Assembly: GCA_013216135.1 (NCBI GenBank) | Contig: JABSOS010000002.1 | Location: 84,299-148,298 of the forward strand | Reading direction: 5' to 3' | Source: Candidatus Caenarcanales bacterium | GTDB lineage: Bacteria; Cyanobacteriota; Vampirovibrionia; LMEP-6097 | Length of the DNA stretch: 64,000 bases | Part shown: piece after piece, positions 55,185-63,839 of the stretch | Layout of the letters: every line of letters begins with the position of its first letter | How positions within the stretch are numbered: position 1 is the stretch's first letter | The notes under the pieces: generated by a model | What the model was told of the DNA's origin: nothing | The model's input: only the letters and a program-made list of their open reading frames with translations | Databases searched by the model: none | Translations under genes and position numbers: made by a program

Positions 55185-55643
55185 CTATTTCTTTTCTTTA
55201 TTAACAAAAGCAAGCGCAATTGTACTTCCAAAAAGACATAAAATTGATGCCATGATCACAGTAATAATTGCAGTAAGCATATAAAAGCCAGGCTCTAGCT
55301 CAGTAAGTAATGGGATTTCAGCTTGAGAATTCATTTGTAATTGATCATTGATAGTATCAAGAATCATCTTTTTAATATCAGCATTCTGAAGTTTTAATGA
55401 AATGATAATAGCTAGAATAGAACCTGAAATAACCCCAGTACCGATTCCTAAAACTGAACTATCAAACATTTTCACTTCATGGTACTTATCTTCTTTTCCT
55501 GATTTAAAGATCATAGTAGCGACAAAGCCACCTACAAAATAACTAAAGAGAGGGGCTCCAGCAAAAGGTAATATGAAAACAGTATTTAATAGAACAGTTA
55601 TTAAAGAAGATATTAATATTGGTCTAAAGTAAGGATCTATCAA
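55185..55643 (-). CDS. Small integral membrane protein
   Basis: This 152-residue protein has four likely membrane segments (about residues 8-28, 30-48, 62-85 and 120-145). A soluble helical stretch between the last two carries a K-M-I-L-D-T-I-N-D-Q-L amphipathic helix. The start is TTG (55643), overlapping the rodZ stop as TTGA, so the two are translationally coupled. The layout resembles small DUF membrane proteins of unknown role. No family can be named. Confidence 0.65.
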   Translation of the reverse strand: MIDPYFRPILISSLITVLLNTVFILPFAGAPLFSYFVGGFVATMIFKSGKEDKYHEVKMFDSSVLGIGTGVISGSILAIIISLKLQNADIKKMILDTINDQLQMNSQAEIPLLTELEPGFYMLTAIITVIMASILCLFGSTIALAFVNKEKK

Positions 55644-56719
55644 TTAGACTCCTTTTGCTTTTCAGCTTCTCTTCTTTGGTAATAAATACTTTTAGCTGAA
55701 TTAGGGTAGAACCATTTTATTAACTGATTCTTTTCTCCTAAAACATACTCTTTAGATGAGTCTTTGACCTTAAAAGCCGCAGCATTACCAGACGCTAAAA
55801 CAAAACCATATTTATCACTAAATTCAAATTGATGCCTCCCAAAGTTAGGAAAAACATCTCCTTCATAAAGCACTTTACCAGTATCTACTGAAATTAATTG
55901 AAACCAAGCATTATCAACAATTTCAAACTTTAATTTTACAGACTTGGAGTTTTTAACTTTTTCAAGATTCGCAATTTGTTCTTGCTTAGCTAACTCTTTC
56001 TTTTTAGCTTCTTCTTTAGCTTTTAGTTCTCCTTCTTTCTTAAGCTCAGCTTGTTTTTTTAATTCTTCTTTCTTCTTAAGCTCAGCTTTCTTTTTTAATT
56101 CTTCTTTTTCAAGCTGTTCATTTTTCTTTTTGAGTTCATTTTGTTTTTTTAATTTAGCTTCAGCTTCTTTTTTTGCTTTCTCAGTTTTTTTCTTATTAAT
56201 CAATAGGTCTTCTTCACTAATTTTAACTTCATCAGAATCTCCAGAAATCTTTTTAGCTTTATCAATCAAGGACTCAGGTTTAACGATTTTACTAGATTCC
56301 ACATCACTAATTTTTTTAGAACAATTCTTTAAAATAAAACCAAAAACCAGTACAACTAAAAAGAATAAAATAAACACTTTACCGATACGCTTAATCGTCT
56401 GTCCACGCTCTACTTTAGACTTCTCGCTATTCACTTCATGACCAGCATTATTTAAATTAACAAAAGCCTGACTAGAAAGAGATTCTTGATAGTTAGCTAA
56501 AACCAAGTCCTGATCTTCAATTTTTAAAGTCTTTAAAAGTATTTTTATAAAACCATTTAGACAAGCGTCTTCTGGTAATTCATCTCTGATACCTTCTTCA
56601 ATATTAATAATGTTAGTGTAACTAACCCGTGATTTATCAGCTAGGTCTTTTACACTTAGACCTTGGTCTGTCCTTTCCTGTTTTATAAATGATCCTATCT
56701 TAGCTAAAGCTTCACTCAT
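55640..56719 (-). CDS. rodZ: RodZ-like cytoskeletal membrane protein
   Basis: This 359-residue protein shows the RodZ layout. An N-terminal HTH (residues about 8-70, L-S-V-K-D-L-A-D-K-S-R-V-S-Y-T-N-I) in RodZ contacts MreB. One membrane helix follows (about residues 130-152). A long Lys/Glu/Leu heptad-rich coiled coil spans about 185-255, and a C-terminal beta domain of the DUF4115 type fills residues 260-345. RodZ couples MreB to the elongation machinery, implying rod shape. Its ATG overlaps the truB stop (ATGA). The coiled coil between membrane and beta domain is longer and more repetitive than usual. Confidence 0.85.
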   Translation of the reverse strand: MSEALAKIGSFIKQERTDQGLSVKDLADKSRVSYTNIINIEEGIRDELPEDACLNGFIKILLKTLKIEDQDLVLANYQESLSSQAFVNLNNAGHEVNSEKSKVERGQTIKRIGKVFILFFLVVLVFGFILKNCSKKISDVESSKIVKPESLIDKAKKISGDSDEVKISEEDLLINKKKTEKAKKEAEAKLKKQNELKKKNEQLEKEELKKKAELKKKEELKKQAELKKEGELKAKEEAKKKELAKQEQIANLEKVKNSKSVKLKFEIVDNAWFQLISVDTGKVLYEGDVFPNFGRHQFEFSDKYGFVLASGNAAAFKVKDSSKEYVLGEKNQLIKWFYPNSAKSIYYQRREAEKQKESN

Positions 56720-57585
56720 ACTATTACCTTAGGCTTTATTAAAAACTCTCCTGATTTTTTCTTGAAAGCAGATGCTATCCCAATAAATTCATCTGACTCT
56801 CCTATACATTGTATAAGCTCCTCTTGAAAATTAAAAGAATTATCAAGAGATAAAAATTTCCCTTGCTGTAATTCAAGCCCCTGCTTTGCAGTTACTTGCA
56901 TTTTAGGGATCTCAATAATACGATTAGGGTTAATAAAATGTTCATTCACATTCTCTAAACTCAAATCATCTAAGTCTACAGAATCTTTTAGAAGTAATGA
57001 ATTAGATTCAATTCTCAAAAGTTTTTTTAAATGACCACCTAAGTCTCTAGCTATGGAACGAATATACAAACCAGCTTTACAGTATATGTTTAAATGAAGA
57101 TAAGGGAATTTATAATCTAGAATTTCTATCTCACGAACATAGACTTCTCTTTCCTTTATATCACCGAGGTCAAGGTCCTCGCCCTTTCTCATACGCTCAT
57201 AAAGCTTTTTGCCATTCACTTTAATCGCACTATATAAAGGTGGAATCTGCTTAAAAGAACCTTTCATAGTATTTAGCTGTTCTTTAAGCGAATCAATACT
57301 TAAGTTAGAATCATTAATTTCCTCGAGCTTTTCACCAGTTAAATCATCAGTATCAGTGGTAAATCTTAAATCTACAATAGCTTCATAAGCTTTAGTTTCA
57401 GGTAAAAATCTAAGAAGTCTAGTCGCACTTGCAACTGCTATAGGTAAAACTCCAGAAGCGAAAGGGTCTAAAGTACCACTATGACCGATTTTCTTAATCC
57501 CAAGTTTCTTTCTAAGTCTAGAAATTACATCGTGTGATGTTATCCCCTCTGGTTTATTTATATTTAGAAAACCAAAGAGGTCCAT
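56716..57585 (-). CDS. truB: tRNA pseudouridine-55 synthase
   Basis: This 289-residue enzyme isomerises U55 in the T-loop of tRNAs. The catalytic Asp is in G-H-S-G-T-L-D-P-F-A-S-G-V-L-P, with Y-S-A-I-K-V-N-G-K and L-Y-I-R-S-I-A-R-D-L-G as supporting motifs. It lies nine bases after rbfA in the conserved nusA-infB-rbfA-truB order. The stop is TGA with TAG four codons later. Confidence 0.97.
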   Translation of the reverse strand: MDLFGFLNINKPEGITSHDVISRLRKKLGIKKIGHSGTLDPFASGVLPIAVASATRLLRFLPETKAYEAIVDLRFTTDTDDLTGEKLEEINDSNLSIDSLKEQLNTMKGSFKQIPPLYSAIKVNGKKLYERMRKGEDLDLGDIKEREVYVREIEILDYKFPYLHLNIYCKAGLYIRSIARDLGGHLKKLLRIESNSLLLKDSVDLDDLSLENVNEHFINPNRIIEIPKMQVTAKQGLELQQGKFLSLDNSFNFQEELIQCIGESDEFIGIASAFKKKSGEFLIKPKVIV

Positions 57586-57594
57586 GTTTTTTAT

Positions 57595-57984
57595 TTACCC
57601 GTGATTTGCTTCATCAGACTCAACAGCTTTATCGATTAAATTAATCAATTCAACAGAGTCCTTAAGTGATTCAGTAAAGTTAAAATGTAGTCTCGGAGCA
57701 TATTTCAGGTTTATCTGACGTGCGACATTACCACTAATAGCTCCAGCATGCTCATCTAAAGCTGCTTTTACAGCTGCTTGGACTCCGAAATCGTCAGTTA
57801 GATCAGGGTCCATAATAGAAAAGAATACTTGAGCAGAAGACAGACTAGAATTCATTTCTACATCTACAATAGAAACTAAACCTGAGATACGATCGTCTTT
57901 AATACTATTATTCCAAAGCATAGTAGCAATTTCTCTTTGAATTGCTCTAGCCACACGCTTTCGTCTTTCGTATCCTTTTTTAAT
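57595..57984 (-). CDS. rbfA: Ribosome-binding factor A, probable ATT start
   Basis: RbfA is a cold-shock KH-like protein that matures the 30S subunit. The first standard start is GTG at 57954, but this would remove the conserved first helix. Reading upstream in frame gives K-K-G-Y-E-R-R-K-R-V-A-R-A-I-Q-R-E-I, aligning with the start of E. coli RbfA, whose R-V-A also falls at residues 10-12. The only start-like codon at the right place is ATT at 57982-57984, nine bases after AGGAG (57994-57998). No ATG, GTG or TTG lies between. The product would be 129 residues, the usual family size. Confidence 0.88.
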   Translation of the reverse strand: MKKGYERRKRVARAIQREIATMLWNNSIKDDRISGLVSIVDVEMNSSLSSAQVFFSIMDPDLTDDFGVQAAVKAALDEHAGAISGNVARQINLKYAPRLHFNFTESLKDSVELINLIDKAVESDEANHG

Positions 57985-58002
57985 AACTATAATCTCCTAA
58001 AG

Positions 58003-60654
58003 TTAAAGTTCAGTCCTAGCGACTTCTTTAATCGTGTAACAAAGTATAATATCACCTTCTTCAAGATCGTTATATCTCTCAAAGCTAATACCACACTCAA
58101 AACCTTCTTTAACAGTCTTAACGTCATCTTTAAATCTCTTCAAGTAATCAAGCTTACCTTCATAGATCTGTGCTCCGTCTCTAAGAACTTTCGCTTTTTC
58201 ATTTCTCTTAACTTCACCATCGATGACAAATGAACCAGCAATTTTTCTCTTATCTATTGCAAATATCTTACGAACTTCAGCCTGACCTAATTCAACTTCC
58301 TCGATATCAGGAGCGTGTAAACCAAGTACTGAATTACCAATATCTTCAATTAACTTATAGATGATCTCATAGGATTTAATATTTACACCTAACTTTTCAG
58401 CAAGTTTAGCTGTCTGAGAATCAGTACCTACGTGGAAACCTATCACCTTAGCTTCAGTATTAGCAGCTAGCTGAATGTCATTCGCTGTAATCGAACCTGA
58501 TTCAAACACAATCGGCTTAACAAGTACTTCATCAGTAGAAAGTTTATTAAGTTCAGCTGCAATAGCTTCAGCAGAACCCTGAACATCAGCTTTAATAATA
58601 ACTCTAAGTTCTTGTGCTTGACCTTCTTTAATCTCAGAAGCAAATGCAGAAATACCTTTAAATCTCTTATCTTCTAATTCCTTAGCCTTCTCTTCATCAG
58701 CAAACTTTTTAGCTTCCTGAATAGTAGGGTAAACTTTAATCGGATCACCTGCTTTAGGAACACCAGAAAGACCTAAAAGCTTAATCGGAGTAGATGGACC
58801 AGCGGCTTCAAGCTTCTCGTTATTTTCATTAAACATCGCTTTCACACGACCACTTTCAGCTCCAGCAGCGATAATATCACCGATTCTTAAAGTTCCATTC
58901 TGAACTAGAATAGTAGCTAAAGTACCTTGATGACGAGACATTTCAGCTTCGATAACACTACCAACAGCAGGTCTATTTGGATTAGATCTAATCTCATCTG
59001 AAAGCTCAGCATCAGCAACTAAAATTATCTTTTCTAATAAATCATCGATATTAAGCTGTTTTAAAGCACTAATCTCAGAAGAAACTATAGCTCCACCGTA
59101 GTTATCCACTAGAATATCGTATTCAGCTAATTGACCATAAACTTTATCGACATTAGCTCCCTCTTTATCAATTTTATTAACAGCAACTAAGAAAGGAACT
59201 TTACTTTCTTTAATGTGTTGGATACATTCTATGGTTTGTTGATTAACACCATCATCAGCAGCAACAATTAAAATTACGATATCTGTGATGTTCGCTCCCC
59301 TTCTTCTCATCGAAGTGAAAGCTTCGTGACCAGGAGTATCAATGATCGTGATTACACGTTCGTTTTCATCATAGTCAAGAGTTTTAACTTGGTAAGCACT
59401 AATGTGCTGTGTGATACCACCAAATTCAGCATCAACGATTTTCTTTCTATAATTTCTCAGACAATCTACTAGAGTAGTTTTACCGTGGTCAACGTGTCCC
59501 ATGATAGTAACTACTGGAGGTCTAGTTATTAAGTTACCTTCAGTTTCATCTTCTTTTAGTGTATCAATTAATTCTTCATTGTCTAAAGAATCTTCATCGT
59601 CGGTACTTACTAAGTAATCTAAAGATTCTAAATACTCTACGATTAAATCTTTCTCTAAAATATCATTAACAGTTTTAATGATTTTCTTCATAAAGAAGTA
59701 AGTGATAATCTGAGTTTCAGGAATGTCAATCTTATGAGATAACTCACGAACAGTCATGGCACTCGATACATTAAAGATTTTAGGTGAATCATCTACCTGT
59801 TCAACTTTCTTAGATTTAGCTTTTCTTAGCTTAGCTTCAGCTGGAGCTACTGGCTTCTTCGATCTACCAAGACCTTTTTTACCTTGAACTCTTAGAGTCG
59901 GAGCAGCAACACGGTATGGTTGCTGAGGCTTATTATGAGCAGGATTAAGTGAAAGTGATTTAACATTAATATCACCAACAGACTTACCTGGCTTATTAAG
60001 CATGTCTTTTTTAGGTTTAGCCACATTTTGTGGTTTTAAAGAATTAACAAAATCATTTAAGAGAGCATTAGGTGGCTCTTCAGGAGCTTCTTCTTGCTCT
60101 TCTTCAGGAGCTTCTTCCTCAGCAACAGCCTCAGCTTCCTCTTCAGGCTCATCAGCTGTTTCAGATTCGATAGACTCATCTTCTTTTTCTTCAACAGCAG
60201 TAATATCAGTCTCTGTCTCATCTTCACTACTTTTAGCAACTTCAACAGGAGTTTCAGTAGTTTCTTCTTCAGCTTCTTCTGATTCTGCACTTTCAACTGG
60301 AGCAGATATTCTTCTAACAATTTTTAATTTTCTCTTTGGAGCTTCAGCTTCAGAACTAGGGCTAGAAGACTTAGTAGCAGTAGGCGCTTTAATAGCATAA
60401 CCAGGTTTAGGTGATTCACTTGAGCATTCACCTACTATAGATTCAATATCAATAGCTTTAATGACACTTTCAGCAACAGTATTTTCAATACTACTAGATG
60501 CTGTTTTAGGATAGGAGCCAAATTTAGGAGCGTTTTCTAAAATCCTCTTCGTGATTTCAGTTTGGACTTTCTTTTGAATTTTAGTATCAACGATGTGATC
60601 AGGGACTGTTTCCCTCGCTAAATCATAAATTCTTATTTTGTCTTTCGCTACCAT
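58003..60654 (-). CDS. infB: Translation initiation factor IF-2
   Basis: This 883-residue GTPase delivers initiator tRNA to the 30S subunit. The first 290 residues are a Glu/Ala/Lys-rich linker region with a very acidic run at about 130-190. An IF2_N helical domain (T-V-R-E-L-S-H-K-I-D-I-P) follows near residue 300. The G-domain has G-H-V-D-H-G-K-T-T, D-T-P-G-H-E-A-F and N-K-I-D. Domains II-IV complete the chain. It sits between ylxR and rbfA in the standard nusA operon order. Confidence 0.97.
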   Translation of the reverse strand: MVAKDKIRIYDLARETVPDHIVDTKIQKKVQTEITKRILENAPKFGSYPKTASSSIENTVAESVIKAIDIESIVGECSSESPKPGYAIKAPTATKSSSPSSEAEAPKRKLKIVRRISAPVESAESEEAEEETTETPVEVAKSSEDETETDITAVEEKEDESIESETADEPEEEAEAVAEEEAPEEEQEEAPEEPPNALLNDFVNSLKPQNVAKPKKDMLNKPGKSVGDINVKSLSLNPAHNKPQQPYRVAAPTLRVQGKKGLGRSKKPVAPAEAKLRKAKSKKVEQVDDSPKIFNVSSAMTVRELSHKIDIPETQIITYFFMKKIIKTVNDILEKDLIVEYLESLDYLVSTDDEDSLDNEELIDTLKEDETEGNLITRPPVVTIMGHVDHGKTTLVDCLRNYRKKIVDAEFGGITQHISAYQVKTLDYDENERVITIIDTPGHEAFTSMRRRGANITDIVILIVAADDGVNQQTIECIQHIKESKVPFLVAVNKIDKEGANVDKVYGQLAEYDILVDNYGGAIVSSEISALKQLNIDDLLEKIILVADAELSDEIRSNPNRPAVGSVIEAEMSRHQGTLATILVQNGTLRIGDIIAAGAESGRVKAMFNENNEKLEAAGPSTPIKLLGLSGVPKAGDPIKVYPTIQEAKKFADEEKAKELEDKRFKGISAFASEIKEGQAQELRVIIKADVQGSAEAIAAELNKLSTDEVLVKPIVFESGSITANDIQLAANTEAKVIGFHVGTDSQTAKLAEKLGVNIKSYEIIYKLIEDIGNSVLGLHAPDIEEVELGQAEVRKIFAIDKRKIAGSFVIDGEVKRNEKAKVLRDGAQIYEGKLDYLKRFKDDVKTVKEGFECGISFERYNDLEEGDIILCYTIKEVARTEL

Positions 60655-60664
60655 TAATCTCCTT

Positions 60665-60886
60665 CTAACTTACTATCATTTCATAAATCCCTTTGAATCT
60701 CTTATTTTTTTTAATTTTTTTTATACATTGTTCAGATTTACAGAGGTATGCCGATCTTCCAAACTGGTGTTTATTAGGATTTAATATTACTGTATTTGAC
60801 TCATGTTCAGTCATTATTCTATGCATCTCTTTTCGATCTTTAAGCTCTCGACAAGCAATACATAGTCTTAACACAGCTTTCTTCAT
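60665..60886 (-). CDS. ylxR: YlxR/RnpM family RNA-binding protein
   Basis: This 73-residue basic protein carries the family start R-L-C-I-A-C-R-E-L-K-D-R-K-E-M-H-R-I and G-R-S-A-Y-L-C. YlxR proteins bind RNA and, in Gram-positives, modulate RNase P. It lies between nusA and infB, its conserved place; the L7Ae-like gene often found next to it is missing. Confidence 0.93.
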   Translation of the reverse strand: MKKAVLRLCIACRELKDRKEMHRIMTEHESNTVILNPNKHQFGRSAYLCKSEQCIKKIKKNKRFKGIYEMIVS

Positions 60887-60889
60887 CGA

Positions 60890-62035
60890 CTATACGTGTT
60901 CTTCGACCTCCTCGTCTTCGTAATCTGCATCTGCATTAGAATCTTCATCTTCACTCGGTGGTGTAAATTCAGTCGCTTTAATATCGATCTTCCAGCCAGT
61001 TAATCTAGCTGCCATACGAACGTTCTGACCACCTCTACCGATAGCAAGACTTAACTGATCAGGTGAAACAGTTACTTCTGCTCTTTTCTCTTTTCCGTCA
61101 TCAAATAAAGCAACAGTTAGAACCTGTGCTGGACTTAATGCACTCGAAATAAAGTTAACTGGATCTTCTGAGAATCTTACAATATCAATTTTCTCATTCT
61201 TAAGCTCAGATAAAATATTTTGGATTCTTGATCCTCTAGAACCGATACAAGCTCCAACTGGATCTACATCATCATTAACTGATGCAACAGCAATCTTAGT
61301 TCTTTGACCAGCTTCTCTAGCAATAGCCTTAATCTCAACTGTTCTATCTTCGATTTCAGGAACTTCAATCTCAAATAATTCTTTAACTAAGTTTTCGTGA
61401 GTATGAGAAGCAATGATAATAGGAACCTTTCTATCTTCTCTATACTCAAGAATTAAAACTCTGATTCTTGAACCTACTTTATAAGTTTCTTTAGATAACT
61501 GGAATTTTAAAGGAATATGAGCAGTGAAAGAACCTAAATCTACAACTACATTAGGTTGCCCTGCGATAGTATACTCGATTCTCTTAATAATACCTGCCAT
61601 AGTGTTACCTTGGCGTTGTTTAAATTCATCTCTAAGATTAGATTTTTCAGCTTCTCTGATTCTTTGAGTCATGATTTGCTTTGCTGTGGTAGCAGCGATT
61701 CTACCAAATTCAGCAAAATCATCTGGAGTAACATCTAATTCTAAAACTTCACCTTCAACAACATCTGGAATATACTCTTGAGCTTCAGCAAGTGAAATCT
61801 CTCTAGCTGGATCTTTCATATCAGCAACTACAGTCTTAGGGGCGAAGATACCAATCTCACCAGTTTCTTCATCATAGATAACTTGGACTGTGTCTTGGTT
61901 CGTTAAACCTGATTTTTTCTTATAAGCACCACCGACAGCATCACAAATAGCTTTAATAAACGTATGCTTAGGGATATTCTTTTCAACCTCTAACTGCTCT
62001 GCTGCTTCTACTAAGTTTTTTCCGATATTGTACAT
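60890..62035 (-). CDS. nusA: Transcription termination/antitermination factor NusA
   Basis: The ATG at 62035 (M-Y-N-I-G-K-N-L-V-E-A-A) gives a 381-residue protein with the normal NusA N-terminus. The frame is open 32 codons further upstream but that extension is not NusA-like. Domains are the N-terminal polymerase-binding region, S1 (about residues 130-200) and two KH domains (V-G-A-C-I-G-S-R-G-S-R-I; L-A-I-G-R-G-G-Q-N-V-R). The C-terminal tail is acidic, and there are no E. coli-type acidic repeats. It heads nusA-ylxR-infB-rbfA-truB-rodZ; rimP is absent upstream. Confidence 0.97.
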   Translation of the reverse strand: MYNIGKNLVEAAEQLEVEKNIPKHTFIKAICDAVGGAYKKKSGLTNQDTVQVIYDEETGEIGIFAPKTVVADMKDPAREISLAEAQEYIPDVVEGEVLELDVTPDDFAEFGRIAATTAKQIMTQRIREAEKSNLRDEFKQRQGNTMAGIIKRIEYTIAGQPNVVVDLGSFTAHIPLKFQLSKETYKVGSRIRVLILEYREDRKVPIIIASHTHENLVKELFEIEVPEIEDRTVEIKAIAREAGQRTKIAVASVNDDVDPVGACIGSRGSRIQNILSELKNEKIDIVRFSEDPVNFISSALSPAQVLTVALFDDGKEKRAEVTVSPDQLSLAIGRGGQNVRMAARLTGWKIDIKATEFTPPSEDEDSNADADYEDEEVEEHV

Positions 62036-62051
62036 TTCGTGATTATTCCTA

Positions 62052-62077
62052 AAAAAAAGTGAGACACTAGGCCTCAC
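62052..62077 (-). promoter_or_regulatory. Terminator-like hairpin in the nusA leader (candidate attenuator)
   Basis: On the minus strand GTGAG and CTCAC form a short stem around a nine-base loop and are followed at once by seven or more T residues, then AGGA and the nusA ATG about 15 bases on. This is the form of an intrinsic terminator placed between promoter and gene. NusA strengthens hairpin termination, so such a site would allow autoregulation. The stem is only 5-6 bp, so strength is uncertain. Confidence 0.45.
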
Positions 62078-62251
62078 CAAGAAAATTATCCTACCTAAAA
62101 TATTATATCCAAATTCATAAAGATATAACAAGTCTTAAAGGCTTACTTGAATAAAATAATTAAAATAATATCAAGTTGTCGAGCTGCGTATTATTATCTT
62201 AATTGGTTTTATAGGGTAGTAAACAAATATATTGAGATATTAATTCAGATT

Positions 62252-62917
62252 ATGAAAATTCCAAAAATATTAAATCCTGCAAACCTTCTAGCTTTAGGAT
62301 TAGTATCTTCTTGTAGCACTGCTCATGTTAATAAAATTAACTCACCTAAAGAAACGAATAATAGGACCGAAAGACAAACTATATTAAAAGAAGGCTGTAA
62401 TATTAATGCTCATTATGATCCTGGATGGGGAGATGAAGCATCAACCTGTTTCGATAAAAAAAGGCAAGAAGAAGCAAGAATAGTGGAGCAAGAAGAGCTA
62501 GAGACTGACAAACTCAAACAAGAGTTTAAAAGAGCCGATGACTACTACCACTTTAATAAAGGAGCAAATTCAATAAGTGATCCCTTAGCTTCTCTTGTAG
62601 AAAGTATGATGCCTGAAATAGATATTAATGGGAATCTCAATACAGATCTAAATAAAAGAAAAGCTGCTACTAATTATATGGAATGTCTAAATAAAGAAGT
62701 TCTTGATATCGGGTATTGTGCAAAAATTCTCCCCAATCGAAAAAAAGATACTCAGGTAAGAGAAACTATTAGTCTACTATCAATTCATCCTAATTCCAGT
62801 TTTGGCTTAAAAAGAAACGAAATGAACCTTGAAGATAATATAGTTTCAAATTCAAATAATAATGATTACTGCTTTAAGCCTCCAAAGACTTTAAACTCTT
62901 CAGGTGGTTGTTACTAG
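62252..62917 (+). CDS. Hypothetical lipoprotein
   Basis: The frame is open from TTG at 62147. ATG at 62252 gives a better start because it yields a lipoprotein signal peptide with lipobox V-S-S-C (about residue 20). The mature protein, roughly 200 residues, is charged, helical in its middle (residues about 70-110, E-E-A-R-I-V-E-Q-E-E-L) and has several scattered Cys, including C-F-K and G-G-C-Y near the end. A TATTATCTT box lies 60 bp upstream. No family is recognised. Confidence 0.6.
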   Translation: MKIPKILNPANLLALGLVSSCSTAHVNKINSPKETNNRTERQTILKEGCNINAHYDPGWGDEASTCFDKKRQEEARIVEQEELETDKLKQEFKRADDYYHFNKGANSISDPLASLVESMMPEIDINGNLNTDLNKRKAATNYMECLNKEVLDIGYCAKILPNRKKDTQVRETISLLSIHPNSSFGLKRNEMNLEDNIVSNSNNNDYCFKPPKTLNSSGGCY

Positions 62918-62923
62918 TGAGGT

Positions 62924-63634
62924 TTATCTTCTCCTATCACCTAGAATTCTAAGCAAGTAGATAAAGAGGTTAATAAAGTCTAAGTAAAGCTTCAACGCAC
63001 CCAAAACCGCAAAGTTAGGATTATAGCCATAAGATTGACCAATCTTCTTTATAGCCTGCATATCATATGCAGTTAAGCCGACAAAAATTAGTACTCCAGC
63101 ATAGTTAATTAAACTAGCAAGTCCAGTGCTGTGGAAGAACATATTAACCACTGAAGCGATAATCAAACCAAATAGCGCCATAACTAGAAGGCTGCCAAGC
63201 TTAGTAAGGTCTTTTTTCGTAGTAGCCCCATAAAGAGCAGTAACCCCGAAAGTCACAGCAGCTACACAGAAAGTAGAGAAAATCGACTGAGCTGTGTAAA
63301 CCAAGAAAATAGAACTGAGCAAAACACCATTTAAGCCAGCGTATATAAAGAAGTTCGCCGAGGCTGCAGCAGGCGTCATTTTATGCATATTAGCGCTTAA
63401 ATTCCAGACTAAAGCAAATGTTCCTATTCCTAAGAAAATCATCATAAAAGGACTAGAATATAGTGTTTTTATAATAATTGGGTTAGAAACTACTAAAAAT
63501 GCCACCACTCCAGTCGCTAGTAAGCCCATAAACATCCAAGAAAATACTTTAGAAATAAAGCCTTGTTCTTGGGATTGATAGCCTGAGTCATATCTATCTT
63601 CTGGATTACCTAAATCAAAAGAATAATCAGTCAT
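62924..63634 (-). CDS. Bax inhibitor-1 (BI-1/YccA) family membrane protein
   Basis: This 236-residue protein has seven membrane helices and the family signature near the C-terminus, G-L-T-A-Y-D-M-Q-A-I-K-K, with the conserved Asp. Bacterial members act as pH-sensitive calcium leak channels (as in BsYetJ) or as FtsH inhibitors (YccA). A cytosolic acidic N-terminus of about 25 residues precedes the first helix. It converges on the lipoprotein gene with six bases between the stops. Confidence 0.93.
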   Translation of the reverse strand: MTDYSFDLGNPEDRYDSGYQSQEQGFISKVFSWMFMGLLATGVVAFLVVSNPIIIKTLYSSPFMMIFLGIGTFALVWNLSANMHKMTPAAASANFFIYAGLNGVLLSSIFLVYTAQSIFSTFCVAAVTFGVTALYGATTKKDLTKLGSLLVMALFGLIIASVVNMFFHSTGLASLINYAGVLIFVGLTAYDMQAIKKIGQSYGYNPNFAVLGALKLYLDFINLFIYLLRILGDRRR

Positions 63635-63759
63635 ATTTATAATTTTAGCAATTAATTTAATGTAAGGGTTTCATAAGCCAGTGAGGAAAGTGAAATTATT
63701 ATAAAACTCGTACATTTCATTAAGATATCAAGTTTTTTATATTTTCTTAACAAAAGGTA

Positions 63760-63789
63760 TTGACAAATTCAGATAATACATATTATTAT
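63760..63789 (+). promoter_or_regulatory. Sigma-70-type promoter
   Basis: A consensus -35 TTGACA (63760-63765) is followed after 18 bases by TATTAT (63784-63789), about 50 bases upstream of the next start codon. The -10 is part of the sequence tattattatcttaattgg that also occurs at 62189-62206, upstream of the lipoprotein gene. Confidence 0.7.
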
Positions 63790-63839
63790 CTTAATTGGCT
63801 TTGTGTTATCCCATCGAAAAAATATAGGAGCATCAAAAA

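Noticed and set aside
55944..56441. 165-codon plus-strand ORF rich in Ser and Phe opposite rodZ
   Set aside because: Antisense shadow of the Lys/Glu coiled coil; no ribosome site and no sensible protein features.
60002..60400. Plus-strand Ser-rich ORF and minus-strand Leu/Lys-rich ORF across infB
   Set aside because: Shadows of the acidic Glu/Ala-rich linker of IF-2, which lacks stops in other frames.
62036..62131. 32-codon N-terminal extension of NusA
   Set aside because: The extension is unlike NusA, crosses the leader hairpin, and the internal ATG matches the family start.
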